From positions 54,016-87,780 of the forward strand of contig NZ_JH417603.1 in assembly GCF_000239275.1 (NCBI RefSeq): DNA of 33,765 nucleotides, written 5' to 3'. The notes below the pieces were generated by a model. It saw nothing but the letters and a program-made list of their open reading frames with translations. It did no database searches and had not been told where the DNA came from. Below are positions 14,322 through 23,028 of the stretch, piece by piece. Each line of letters begins with the position of its first letter. The first letter of the stretch is position 1. Source of the stretch: Megasphaera geminata F0357 (GTDB lineage: Bacteria > Bacillota > Negativicutes > Veillonellales > Megasphaeraceae). The position numbers were made by a program, and so were the translations under genes.

Positions 14322-16700
14322 TTATTTGCGCAAATCGTCCTTAAGCGCTTCCAGTTCCCGGCGCAGCTGATTGATAAGAGCATCCTGCGCGTCATCACGG
14401 GCTTTCAGCTCCTTGTTTTCGGCAGTCAGATCCTGCACCTTGCTCATCAGTCCGGAACGCGTCGTCCCGCCGTTAACGCCGGGCCCCACTTTAAGCGATA
14501 TGCCCGCATTGACCATACCGCCGCCGTCGCCTATGGAAGCGCCCAGACTGAACATGGTCACTTCATTGGGACGGTAAAACGCGCCGATAGCCATGGCATT
14601 GGCATTGCGGTAATTCCCCATGCCTGCGGCAAAATCCCATTTGTAAGCGGGATCATAATCAAGAGGGTGCAGCGCCGCCAAAGCGGCCGCCCCTGCCCCG
14701 ACCTTATTGATCCTGCCGTCCAACTGATTGATGCGATCGTTTACGCCGTCAACCCGACCGCTCAGAGTGCCTATTTGGGCGTCTACGGAATCCATCCGGC
14801 CGTCCAGGGAGGTGACGCGCGTATCCAGTGTCCCCACCTGTGTATTAAGTGTCCCTACCTGTATATTAAGTGTCCCTACCTGTGTATTAAGTGTTCCTAC
14901 CTGCGTATTAAGTGTTCCTACCTGCGTATTGAGCGTTCCTACCTGTGTATTAAGCGTTCCTACCTGTGTGTTAAGCGTCCCGACACGGCCGTCAAGAGCC
15001 GTCACTTTATCATCCGTGACCTTCAGCTGCTCTTCCGTCGCCGCACGGCCCGCCTTCGCAAAGTCGGGCGCCGTAAGCGTCTTATTGGTCAGCCCCTTGA
15101 TCGTGGACTGTCCCGTTTCCCCGTTGATGACGACATCCCCGGCGGTGACTTTCTTGCCTTCAATGGTCGTGGTTCCCGCCGACGCGATACCGGCAGCTTT
15201 AAAGGTCGTGACCGTTTTTTCGATCTTCATGCTGTTGCTGCGTCCGCTGCCGTCGTCAACGGCTTGGTATATATATTTCTTATCGACGGAAAGAGCGCTG
15301 TCCCCGACATTGGTGGCCAAGCCGCCTCCGTCAAATTTCAATCTGCTTTGCGTATCGGGATTTACCTTTAAAATCTCCGTCCGGACGGTGCCGCCGTCAA
15401 TCTCCGTGTAATGTTCGGACGCCAGAGACTTGTCACTGACCCGGACAACGCCGTCTTTGACCGTCGTCGTCTTGCCCGTATTGTTTCCTAAACCGTCCGT
15501 GCCCGATACGGTCAGCCCGTCCTTATTAAACTCCATGGTTTTAGAAGGCTGGAACATGCCGCCCTTGGCGTTTGCCGTAATCGTGCCGTCATTCCCGTTG
15601 AGATGGATATTGCTCGTCGCCGCATCATGATTGCCGCCCAGATATACATCGTCTTTCAGTGAAACCGTATTATCCGCACTGACACTGATGTTACTGCCCG
15701 CTTTTACGGCGGAAGCCCCCGCGACGGCAGCTTTTAACTGCGCCACGTTAACGGCATCCGTATCTTCCGAGCCGGCGGCGATTCCCGTAATCTGCCGCGT
15801 TACGGGAGCGGGATTACCGCTTCCGTCCGTACCGTTCACATTTCCTACGGAAATCGCATTGGCCGTGGACGTCCAGGCCGCCCCGGTCCGGGCCGCCGAT
15901 TTCAAATAGCCGTCTTTGCCGGCTTCGCGGTCGGCACGTGAGCCGCTGCCCAGGGCCACGGTATTTTCCACGGCCGCTACGGCGCCGTTACCGACGGCGG
16001 CGGATCCCGTTGCGGCAGCCAGGGTCCGACCGCCCAAAGCGGCCAGGGAGTTGTTTCCGGCCGCGTCGGAAAATTCTCCCATAGCGACGGCGGATCTGCC
16101 GCCTGCAACCGTATCCTGTCCGAAGGCGGTCGCCGCCTCGCCGGTCGCCTTATTGTTCTGTCCGAAAGCGGCGGCACTCTGTCCGGACGCGGTGTTCTGC
16201 GCCCCGAAGGCGGTAGATGCCTTGCCCGACGCGTTTGTCTTATAGCCGAAAGCGGTCGCATTGTCGGCCGACGCCTCCGTCATCTGCCCGAAGGCCGTTG
16301 ACGCCTGTCCGGACGCGACGGACTTCTCACCGAAAGCCGTAGCTTTTTTTCCCGTGGCTACCGTTTTATGGCCGAAAGCGGTGGCTGCATCATTGGCCGC
16401 TCTCGCCTCTTTTCCCCAGGCCATCCCGTACTGATACGTCTGAGCCGTCGTGGTCTCATATTCCCCGTCATATCGTTTTGTTACAGACATACCTGCAGAC
16501 GTCCCGCTGCCCAAAGCCGTATTATATGAACCGCCGGTCTTGGTCACATCATTATAAGAGCCGCCCCAATATAAGTTATAATAATCACTTGCAACCAGAT
16601 TTCCGACAGACGCCGCCTCCGCGTTCATGCCGCAAGTGCAGGCAATTACCGCCAAAGCGGTAATTATCCTTTTTGAATACGGGCATTTCATTGTATTCAC
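14322..16700 (-). CDS. YadA-type trimeric autotransporter adhesin
   Basis: This 792-residue protein should form a trimeric adhesin anchored in the outer membrane. It starts at GTG 16700 with AAGGGGG 6 bases before it. Residues 1-29 are a signal peptide (hydrophobic core ITALAVIACTCG, cleavage after NAEA). Residues of about 90-235 are 14-residue head repeats of the type TAFGxxxxASGxxA. A neck (QITGIAAGSEDTDAVNVAQL) lies near 305, and a second neck-like motif with AATEEQLK near 555. A coiled-coil stalk follows, with eight VGTLNTQ-type heptads (573-628). Residues 668-739 are the membrane anchor, with WDFAAGMGNYRNANAMAIGA. Unusually, 53 residues follow the anchor, forming a further coiled coil (LTAENKELKARDDAQ). 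Own promoter and terminator. Ligand unknown. Confidence 0.95.
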   Translation of the reverse strand: MNTMKCPYSKRIITALAVIACTCGMNAEAASVGNLVASDYYNLYWGGSYNDVTKTGGSYNTALGSGTSAGMSVTKRYDGEYETTTAQTYQYGMAWGKEARAANDAATAFGHKTVATGKKATAFGEKSVASGQASTAFGQMTEASADNATAFGYKTNASGKASTAFGAQNTASGQSAAAFGQNNKATGEAATAFGQDTVAGGRSAVAMGEFSDAAGNNSLAALGGRTLAAATGSAAVGNGAVAAVENTVALGSGSRADREAGKDGYLKSAARTGAAWTSTANAISVGNVNGTDGSGNPAPVTRQITGIAAGSEDTDAVNVAQLKAAVAGASAVKAGSNISVSADNTVSLKDDVYLGGNHDAATSNIHLNGNDGTITANAKGGMFQPSKTMEFNKDGLTVSGTDGLGNNTGKTTTVKDGVVRVSDKSLASEHYTEIDGGTVRTEILKVNPDTQSRLKFDGGGLATNVGDSALSVDKKYIYQAVDDGSGRSNSMKIEKTVTTFKAAGIASAGTTTIEGKKVTAGDVVINGETGQSTIKGLTNKTLTAPDFAKAGRAATEEQLKVTDDKVTALDGRVGTLNTQVGTLNTQVGTLNTQVGTLNTQVGTLNTQVGTLNIQVGTLNTQVGTLDTRVTSLDGRMDSVDAQIGTLSGRVDGVNDRINQLDGRINKVGAGAAALAALHPLDYDPAYKWDFAAGMGNYRNANAMAIGAFYRPNEVTMFSLGASIGDGGGMVNAGISLKVGPGVNGGTTRSGLMSKVQDLTAENKELKARDDAQDALINQLRRELEALKDDLRK
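14817..14984 (-). repeat. Eight tandem 21-bp repeats in the adhesin stalk
   Basis: Eight units of 21 bases, each coding one heptad VGTLNTQ or a close variant (VGTLNIQ, VGTLDTR). Units differ mostly at third positions. Since 21 bases is one in-frame heptad, gain or loss of units changes stalk length without breaking the frame. Confidence 0.95.
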
Positions 16701-16745
16701 AGTAATCCCCCTTTTATAATATAATCAGTAATGAATAACACTATC

Positions 16746-16774
16746 AATATAATATAAACTTTCCTTTGTGTCAA
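16746..16774 (-). promoter_or_regulatory. Promoter of the adhesin gene
   Basis: TTGACA (16774-16769) and TATATT (16751-16746) with a 17-base spacer on the minus strand, in a strongly AT-rich stretch, 46 bases before the GTG start. Confidence 0.8.
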
Positions 16775-16821
16775 TATCGGTAATTATGTATCATTTTCGA
16801 CTGTTTACGGTAATATATTTG

Positions 16822-16860
16822 TGCCGCAACAGCCGTATTTTCAGCTACGGCCCTGCGGCA
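16822..16860. repeat. Two-part hairpin between aspS and adhesin
   Basis: TGCCGCA (16822-16828) pairs with TGCGGCA (16854-16860), and inside it GCCGTA (16832-16837) pairs with TACGGC (16846-16851). It stands 3 bases from the larger aspS terminator hairpin. It may act as a second terminator or 3'-end stabiliser. Confidence 0.6.
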
Positions 16861-16863
16861 ACA

Positions 16864-16915
16864 AATAAGTCCCGCCGGCGGAAGGCGAACCGTGCTTCCG
16901 CCGGCGGGACTTATT
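16864..16915 (-). terminator. Terminator-like 21-base-pair hairpin after aspS
   Basis: Perfect 21-base arms at 16864-16884 and 16895-16915 with a 10-base loop, 20 bases after the aspS stop. On the minus strand it is followed by TTGTTG rather than a clean T run, but the stem itself carries TTATT at its foot. It should end the long recJ-aspS operon. Confidence 0.8.
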
Positions 16916-16935
16916 GTTTGCAGCCGTTGGGGCCG

Positions 16936-18726
16936 TTATTTTTTTACCAAATCTTCTTCGACCCGGATATGCAGCTCATGCAGCTGTCTGAGCGCAACCG
17001 GTGACGGCGCCTCGCTCATGGGGTCGATAGCGTTCTGGGTCTTCGGGAAAGCGATGACATCGCGGATGGACTTGCGCTGAAGCATCAGCATGATCATACG
17101 GTCCAATCCGAATGCCAAACCGCCGTGAGGCGGAGCGCCGTACTCAAACGCTCTGAGCAGGAAGCCGAATTTCTGTTCCGCCTCCTCCGCCGTGAGGCCG
17201 ACAGCCTTGAATACGCGCTGCTGAATATCGGGCCGATAAATACGCAGGGAACCGCCGCCCAATTCCACGCCGTTCAGGACGAGGTCATAGGCTTTCGCGT
17301 AAACCCGCGCCGGATCCGTTTCCAGTTTATCCAGATCTTCCTCACGGGGGGCCGTGAAGGGATGGTGCACGGCCGTATACCGTTTCTCCTCTTCATTATA
17401 TTCAAACATGGGAAAATCAATAATCCACGTGAAAGCAAAGGCATTTTCATCAATACTGCCCGTACGGCGGGCCATTTCTTTGCGGAGTTCGCCGAGAGCC
17501 GCCGCCACGACAGCCGGTTTATCGGCAATCATGAGGACGAGGTCGCCCGTTTCACTGCCGCATTCCCTGCCTATAGCTTTAAGCGTTTCTTCGCCGAGGA
17601 ATTTCCCAATCTGAGATTTCAACCCGTCCGGCGTAAAGCAGATCCAGGCCAGGCCCTTTGCGCCGTACGCGGCGACATATTCTACGAGGCCGTCAAGTTC
17701 ACGACGGGGGATCCGGGCGTAGTCCTTAACATTGATGGCCTTAACCTGCCCGCCCGCTTCGATGACATTGCGGAACACTTTGAATTCCGTATCCTTAACG
17801 AGTGCCGTAATATCATGGAACTTCATATCGAAGCGAAGGTCCGGTTTATCGGAACCGTAGTTTTCCATGGCATAATCCCAGGTCATGCGCTGAATGGGGC
17901 CGTTAATGTCATAGTCAAGCGCTTTTTTGAAAACATAGCCGATCATCCTTCCGTCAGCTGCAATATATCTTCCTGATCCATGAAGGACATTTCCATATCG
18001 AGCTGTGTGAATTCGGGCTGCCGGTCCGCCCGTAAGTCTTCATCGCGGAAGCAGCGGGCAATCTGATAGTACCGGTCCATACCGGAGATCATGAGGAGCT
18101 GTTTAAAAATCTGCGGCGACTGGGGCAGGGCGTAAAATTTCCCCTCATTGACGCGGCTCGGCACTAAATAGTCGCGTGCCCCTTCCGGCGTGCTCTTGCA
18201 GAGTTCCGGCGTTTCAATATCGATAAACCCGTGCTCGTTCAGGAAATCGCGCATAGCGTGCTTGACCTTATGGCGCATCATAAGGTTACGCTGCATTTCC
18301 GGGCGCCTAAGGTCAAGGTACCTGTATTTCAGCCGGATTTTTTCATCCACGTCGATATTGTCTTCAATATAAAAGGGCGGTGTCTTGGAGGTGTTTAAAA
18401 TACGCAGTTCTTCACAGCGGATTTCAATGGTGCCGGTCTTCATTTTTTTGTTGACGGTCGCTTCATCACGCATGCGGACAACACCGCGGACAACAAGCAC
18501 ATACTCGGTGCGCACCTGTTCCGCTTCAGCAAACGAAGCCCGCTCATAATCCGGCGACGCGACTACCTGCACGATACCCGTACGGTCACGCAAATCAATG
18601 AAAATAAGCCCGCCGTGATCGCGGCGCCGCTCCACCCAGCCGCAAAGCACGACTTCCTTACCCCGATCCGCTTCCGTTACTGCCGCGCAGTTAATGGGAG
18701 CGCTGCAAACCCAACATTGTATCCAT
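16936..18726 (-). CDS. aspS: Aspartyl-tRNA synthetase, frame interrupted twice
   Basis: AspRS charges tRNA-Asp; some bacterial forms also charge tRNA-Asn. The full length, 597 codons, fits the family. From ATG 18726 the frame gives [11 protein letters not shown] and then TAA at 18691-18693; skipping one base gives [14 protein letters not shown] and the OB-fold [19 protein letters not shown]. This continues through motif 2 ([19 protein letters not shown]) to LTEG and a TGA at 17943-17945; adding one base gives [13 protein letters not shown] and the rest, with [10 protein letters not shown], the bacterial insert, and motif 3 [14 protein letters not shown], to 16936. The two shifts cancel. The start at 18726 has AAGGG 9 bases before it; the ATG at 18735 overlaps the hisS stop. 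As the gene is essential, sequence errors are the likely cause. Confidence 0.92.
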
Positions 18727-18731
18727 TACAC

Positions 18732-19997
18732 TCATCCCTTCTTCTGTCTTTCAATATATGCAACAATCTCCGCAAACGGAACGGTTTCCTGTTCTTTGGT
18801 TTCCATATTCCGCACCGGCGCGCGGCCGGCGGCCAATTCTTCTGCGCCTATAATAAGCGTGAAATCGGCAGACGCTTTGTCGGCGGCCTTCATTTGCCCC
18901 TTCATGCTCCGCCCCGCCATATCCATTTCCGCATACAGCCCTTTACCGCGCAGCGCCTGTTGCAGGCCGAAGGCTTTTTCTCTGGCCGTGTCACCGAGCG
19001 CTACAATGAATACGGGGCGCAGCTTTTTAACCGGCGGCAGAAGGCCCTGCTCCTTCAAGGTAAGCAGGAGCCGTTCCATGCCGACGGCAAAGCCGATGCC
19101 CGGCGCAGGCAGGCCGCCGAGCTCTTCGCTGAGCCCGTCGTAGCGGCCGCCGCCGCAAACCGTGCTCTGCGCCCCCAGGGGCGCATACATGATTTCAAAG
19201 GCGGTCTTCGTGTAATAATCAAGGCCGCGGACAAGGCGCGGATCGAGAGTAAACGGGATACCGACCTCGGTCAGATAGGCCTGCACCTTCTCAAAATGGC
19301 TCTTACATTCCGCACAGAGGTAATCCGTAATGAGCGGCACCCCGGCAGACAGCATACGAGCCCCATCCTCCTTGCAGTCAAGCACCCGCAGGGGATTCCT
19401 GTCGAGACGGGACTGACAGTCCTCACAGAGCCCGGCGCGCCTGCCTGCAAAAAATTCAAGGAGTTTCCGCCGATAAACGGGGCGGCATGCCGGGCAGCCG
19501 ACAGAATTCAAATGCAGAACGAGGTCATGTAAGCCGAGCTCACGGAAAAGCTGAAGGGCCAGGGCGATGATTTCCGCATCGACCGCCGGATCCTGCGAGC
19601 CGATCTCTTCAACGCCGAATTGATTAAACTGTCTGTACCGTCCCGCCTGAGGGCGGTCATGCCGGAACATGGGCCCCATATAGTAGAATTTATGGATTTT
19701 CCCGTCACCGTACAATTTATGTTCCAAAAAAGACCGCACGACGGACGCCGTATTTTCCGGACGAAGGGTCATACTGCGGCCGCCATGGTCTTCAAAGGTA
19801 TACATTTCTTTGGTTACGACATCCGTCGTTTCACCGATGCCGCGCAAAAAGAGTTCCGTACTTTCAAATACGGGCGTACGTATTTCGCCGCAGCCGTAAA
19901 GGCTGCAGACGTCCCTGATCTTCGCTTCCAAATTCTGCCAATCCCCCGTTTGTTCCGGCAGGAAATCCTGTGTGCCTCTGGGCGCGGTAATAGTCAT
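18732..19997 (-). CDS. hisS: Histidyl-tRNA synthetase
   Basis: HisRS charges tRNA-His. The 421-residue protein has the class II N-terminus PRGTQDFLP, motif 2 with FYYMGPMFRHDRPQAGRYRQ, the histidine-A box LVRGLDYYTKTAFE, motif 3 GIGFAVGMERLLL, and the C-terminal anticodon-binding domain (PVFIVALGD, ADFTLIIGAEEL). A zinc-like CPAC/CEDC/CAEC set lies in the insertion region (residues of about 168-233). It overlaps hemZ by 4 bases (ATGA) and its stop touches the first possible aspS start, so the three genes are tightly coupled. Confidence 0.97.
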   Translation of the reverse strand: MTITAPRGTQDFLPEQTGDWQNLEAKIRDVCSLYGCGEIRTPVFESTELFLRGIGETTDVVTKEMYTFEDHGGRSMTLRPENTASVVRSFLEHKLYGDGKIHKFYYMGPMFRHDRPQAGRYRQFNQFGVEEIGSQDPAVDAEIIALALQLFRELGLHDLVLHLNSVGCPACRPVYRRKLLEFFAGRRAGLCEDCQSRLDRNPLRVLDCKEDGARMLSAGVPLITDYLCAECKSHFEKVQAYLTEVGIPFTLDPRLVRGLDYYTKTAFEIMYAPLGAQSTVCGGGRYDGLSEELGGLPAPGIGFAVGMERLLLTLKEQGLLPPVKKLRPVFIVALGDTAREKAFGLQQALRGKGLYAEMDMAGRSMKGQMKAADKASADFTLIIGAEELAAGRAPVRNMETKEQETVPFAEIVAYIERQKKG

Positions 19998-21445
19998 TTT
20001 GAATTCACTCCTTCATACACGGCGGCGCACAAGTACCGCCGCCTTTCTATCCGTTCCGGCAGTGCCCGGATATACTGCCCTATATCTTTAGGCATGTACA
20101 TTTTCTCCAACTTTTTCCCCTGTACGACAAACTTCGTGGCGCTGCCCGGACCGACGCCCAGGACGGATTGCCGTTCCGCCATCATTTCTATATTATATGC
20201 GCTGATCGTCTTCGGCAGCGCATAGCCGACATTGGCAAACGCGGCGGCCATGTACTGCTGCCGATACAGATAATACGGCGTATACGTCAACTCGGCAAGG
20301 CCGGTTCTCGTGAGCGCCAGCATCTCTTCCACCGTTTTTTCAGACGGGATTTCCGCCCGTAACGGGTGCCGGAAAAGAGGGGCGCCTTTCTTTAATGCCA
20401 ACGTATGAATTGTAACATTTTCAGGCCTCAGTTGGCAAACAGCTTCCATATTTGAAGCCATATCCGCCACGGTCTGCCCGGGCAGACCGGCAATGAAGTC
20501 CATGTTGATAATCGGAAAACCCAACTTGCGGCATTGCGCGAACATCGCATATATATCAGCCACACTGTGCCGCCGGGACAATGTATCAAGCAGCCGCTGC
20601 TGCATCGTTTGCGGGTTTATACTGATACGCGTGACGCCGCTGCGGCGTAATAAGGCAAGTTTAGCGTCAGTTGCCGTATCGGGACGCCCCGCTTCAACGG
20701 TCCATTCCGTACCGGGCCCGACAAGCGGCTCTACGGCTTTCAGGATAGGCGCCAAAGCGTCTACCGGCAATGATGTCGGCGTACCGCCGCCGACATAAAC
20801 GGAACCGATTTCCAGCCCCGCTTCTGCCGCAAGGCGCGTTACCGCCTCCAGATCGGCCGTAACGGCGGCAACGAAGTCATGTAATCGGGAAACCGTCTCC
20901 GCGCCAATCAACCGGGACGGGAAAGAACAGTACAAGCAGTGGCTGGAACAGTAAGGGATGCCGATATAGAGGGCCGTCTTCTTCTTTGTCTCAAGGACAT
21001 AGGGCCGCTGGACCGCGGCCACGGCCACAAGTTCCGCCGCCGTATCCGGCGCTACGCCGTAGCAACGCTGCAACCGGTGTACGGCTTCATCAGCCGGCAC
21101 GCCTTCATCAAAAAGGCGGTGGACAAGTTTGGTCGGCCTGACCCCTGTCAAAACGCCCCACACGGAAGCGGCCGCCCCCGTCCCTTCGCGGTACCGGGAC
21201 AGGAGTAATTCTTTCAGCTCACTTTTACGAGTGAACCGTTGGGGCTCGAAGCGCCGCTCCCGTCCCGCTTCATCTCTGAAAGAACAGGTAAGCGCCGCGC
21301 CGTCCGCGTTCTCGTCAATCCGCACGTCCGCCATGGGCGGGCCGTCTTCATGACGGGTATACCCTAAATACGTCAGGACCTGACCGACAAAGCCGTGATA
21401 GTCGTCAGGTCCTGTATATACGTAGCGTTTCGTCCGCTCAGACAC
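19994..21445 (-). CDS. hemZ: HemZ-like coproporphyrinogen dehydrogenase, radical SAM
   Basis: A radical SAM protein of the HemN/HemW superfamily, of the HemZ type found in Firmicutes. The motif CSSHCLYC (CX3CX2C) binds the 4Fe-4S cluster, followed by SVYVGGGTPTSLP, SINPQTMQQRLLDTL, MDFIAGLPGQ and, near the end, YYLYRQQYMAA. The N-terminal 160 residues form the extra domain seen in HemZ, including GVLTGVRPTKLVHRL. The 483-residue length fits. Whether it really oxidises coproporphyrinogen is not settled for this group, and no other haem genes are nearby. It is coupled to hisS by an ATGA overlap and follows fur after 12 bases. Confidence 0.88.
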   Translation of the reverse strand: MSERTKRYVYTGPDDYHGFVGQVLTYLGYTRHEDGPPMADVRIDENADGAALTCSFRDEAGRERRFEPQRFTRKSELKELLLSRYREGTGAAASVWGVLTGVRPTKLVHRLFDEGVPADEAVHRLQRCYGVAPDTAAELVAVAAVQRPYVLETKKKTALYIGIPYCSSHCLYCSFPSRLIGAETVSRLHDFVAAVTADLEAVTRLAAEAGLEIGSVYVGGGTPTSLPVDALAPILKAVEPLVGPGTEWTVEAGRPDTATDAKLALLRRSGVTRISINPQTMQQRLLDTLSRRHSVADIYAMFAQCRKLGFPIINMDFIAGLPGQTVADMASNMEAVCQLRPENVTIHTLALKKGAPLFRHPLRAEIPSEKTVEEMLALTRTGLAELTYTPYYLYRQQYMAAAFANVGYALPKTISAYNIEMMAERQSVLGVGPGSATKFVVQGKKLEKMYMPKDIGQYIRALPERIERRRYLCAAVYEGVNSK

Positions 21446-21457
21446 GTTCCGCGCCCT

Positions 21458-21961
21458 CTATATCGGCAGGCCGCCGTCCAGGCCCTGAGCTTTACGCTTC
21501 GCCTCACATTCTTCGCAATAGCCGTATACTTTGAGCTGATGATCGACCGTATGGAAATGGAGACGTTTTTCCAGAATCGTTTCCAGCGTTTCCAGGAGAT
21601 CATCCTTGCATTCCCAGACTTTGCCGCAGTCCAGGCAAATAAGATGATGATGGAAATGGCCGTCTTCTTCGCAGTCATTTAACTCATAACGGCTGCAGCC
21701 GTCATCGAAATCGAGCTTTTTCAGAAGATCCATCTGCGTAAAGAGGTCAAGCGTTCTGTACACGGTAGCCAGACCGATGTCCGGAGCCGTAACCTTGACG
21801 AGCTCAAATACGTCTTCCGCGCTTAAATGACGCGCCGTGCTTTCTACGAAAGCACGTAGCACGACTTGCCGCTGCGACGTCATCTTGTACTTTTTGTCTC
21901 TGATTTTGTCTTTCATGCGCTTCATCATTAATTCCATTACATCTTCTTTAGTTTTTTCCAT
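21458..21961 (-). CDS. fur: Fur family metal-responsive repressor
   Basis: A 167-residue DNA-binding repressor. The winged helix has YKMTSQRQVVLRAF and DIGLATVYRTLDLF; the metal site is GHFHHHLICLDCG, with zinc-binding pairs CLDC and CEEC. The HFHHH form and the E-rich region fit Fur (iron) better than PerR or Zur, though only tests of the metal can settle it. The first 20 residues are a charged extension rich in Met and Lys, and a start at one of the inner Met codons is possible. It overlaps the end of the permease gene by 14 bases. Its place beside hemZ suggests a link between iron status and haem or tRNA synthetase expression in this operon. Confidence 0.9.
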   Translation of the reverse strand: MEKTKEDVMELMMKRMKDKIRDKKYKMTSQRQVVLRAFVESTARHLSAEDVFELVKVTAPDIGLATVYRTLDLFTQMDLLKKLDFDDGCSRYELNDCEEDGHFHHHLICLDCGKVWECKDDLLETLETILEKRLHFHTVDHQLKVYGYCEECEAKRKAQGLDGGLPI

Positions 21962-23027
21962 TTTCTTTCGTCATCCTTTCTCTGTACGAGCTGAAAAACC
22001 ATAGGTGTTCGGACGTTACCTGCAGGACAGCTACCATCGGCACCGTCAGAATCATGCCGGCCACACCGAAAAGGGTGCCGCCGATCAATAAAGAAATAAC
22101 AATCACAACAGGATGGATACGGATGACCTTGCCCATGACCTGCGGCAGGATCAGATGTCCGTCAAGCTGTTGGACAATAACATAGAAAACGAGCACCTTG
22201 AGCGCAAGCGCCGGGCTTACGGTCGCACCGAGAAGAATCGCCGGTACGGCCCCGACAATAGGGCCGATGACGGGAATCCACTCCGTAATCGCCGCAATAA
22301 GGGCGATGACCAGCGGATACGGCACATCCATGAGCCACATGCCGCAAGATGTAAGGGTGGCAATGATACAGCTCATGAGCAGCTGCCCGCGAATGTAGCG
22401 GCTGAGCACATGGTGGAGTTCACTGAAGTATGCGTGCAAATGACGCCTGTACTCCTCCGGATAGATGCCGACAAAGGCATTCATCATCTTCGTGCCGTCC
22501 TTCATAAAGTAGAAGGTAATAAAAGGGACGACGAAGAATTCTACAACCGTGCCGGCTATGACAAAGACGGATTTCACCAGGTTGGTCACTCCGTCAATAC
22601 CGTAATTGCTGATTTTGATAAAGGTTTCATTGATAATCGCCTTTACCTGGTCGGGAATATAAAACGGCGCCTGATCGCTTTCCAGCTGAATGACGAGTTC
22701 ATACGTCCGTCCGACAATCGTGCTGAAATTATTGTCCAACAGCTTCAACTGGCTGATTAACGGCTTGACAATACTGTTCGTCATAATAACAAGCACGCCG
22801 ATGAGAACGACGAAGGACAGGAGGATGGAAATATCCACGGGGATTTTCCGATGGACGAACCGGGTCAGACCCTTTTGAATGACATCCCGTACCGGCGCCA
22901 GGATAAATGTTATGATAAGAGACACAATGACCGGCCAATATACTTCTTTCACGGCAAAGAAGAGCAATGCGGCCAGGATCGTCAGGACAACGCGCAGCCG
23001 GAATTCCGTTTTTTTATTGTTAATCAC
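21948..23027 (-). CDS. AI-2E family (YtvI/PerM-like) membrane transporter
   Basis: The 359-residue protein belongs to the AI-2E family of inner membrane proteins, known variously for AI-2 export, sodium-proton antiport or unknown substrates. It has the typical layout: two N-terminal membrane segments, a helical soluble region (residues of about 90-150), and a C-terminal block of segments with EWIPVIGPIVGAVPA and the signature LDGHLILPQVMGKVIRIHPVVIV. I chose the GTG at 23027 with GGAGG 8 bases before it and directly after the MBL gene stop; the longer reading from 23117 would run over that gene. The substrate cannot be told from sequence. Confidence 0.88.
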   Translation of the reverse strand: MINNKKTEFRLRVVLTILAALLFFAVKEVYWPVIVSLIITFILAPVRDVIQKGLTRFVHRKIPVDISILLSFVVLIGVLVIMTNSIVKPLISQLKLLDNNFSTIVGRTYELVIQLESDQAPFYIPDQVKAIINETFIKISNYGIDGVTNLVKSVFVIAGTVVEFFVVPFITFYFMKDGTKMMNAFVGIYPEEYRRHLHAYFSELHHVLSRYIRGQLLMSCIIATLTSCGMWLMDVPYPLVIALIAAITEWIPVIGPIVGAVPAILLGATVSPALALKVLVFYVIVQQLDGHLILPQVMGKVIRIHPVVIVISLLIGGTLFGVAGMILTVPMVAVLQVTSEHLWFFSSYRERMTKENGKN

Positions 23028-23028
23028 C

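Noticed and set aside
14817-14984. Possible CRISPR array
   Set aside because: The units are head to tail with no unique spacers and encode coiled-coil heptads in frame.
14728-15411. Plus-strand frame with repeated LSVPTCV units
   Set aside because: It is the antisense of the adhesin's 21-base repeats; the repeated sequence arises from the real minus-strand heptads.
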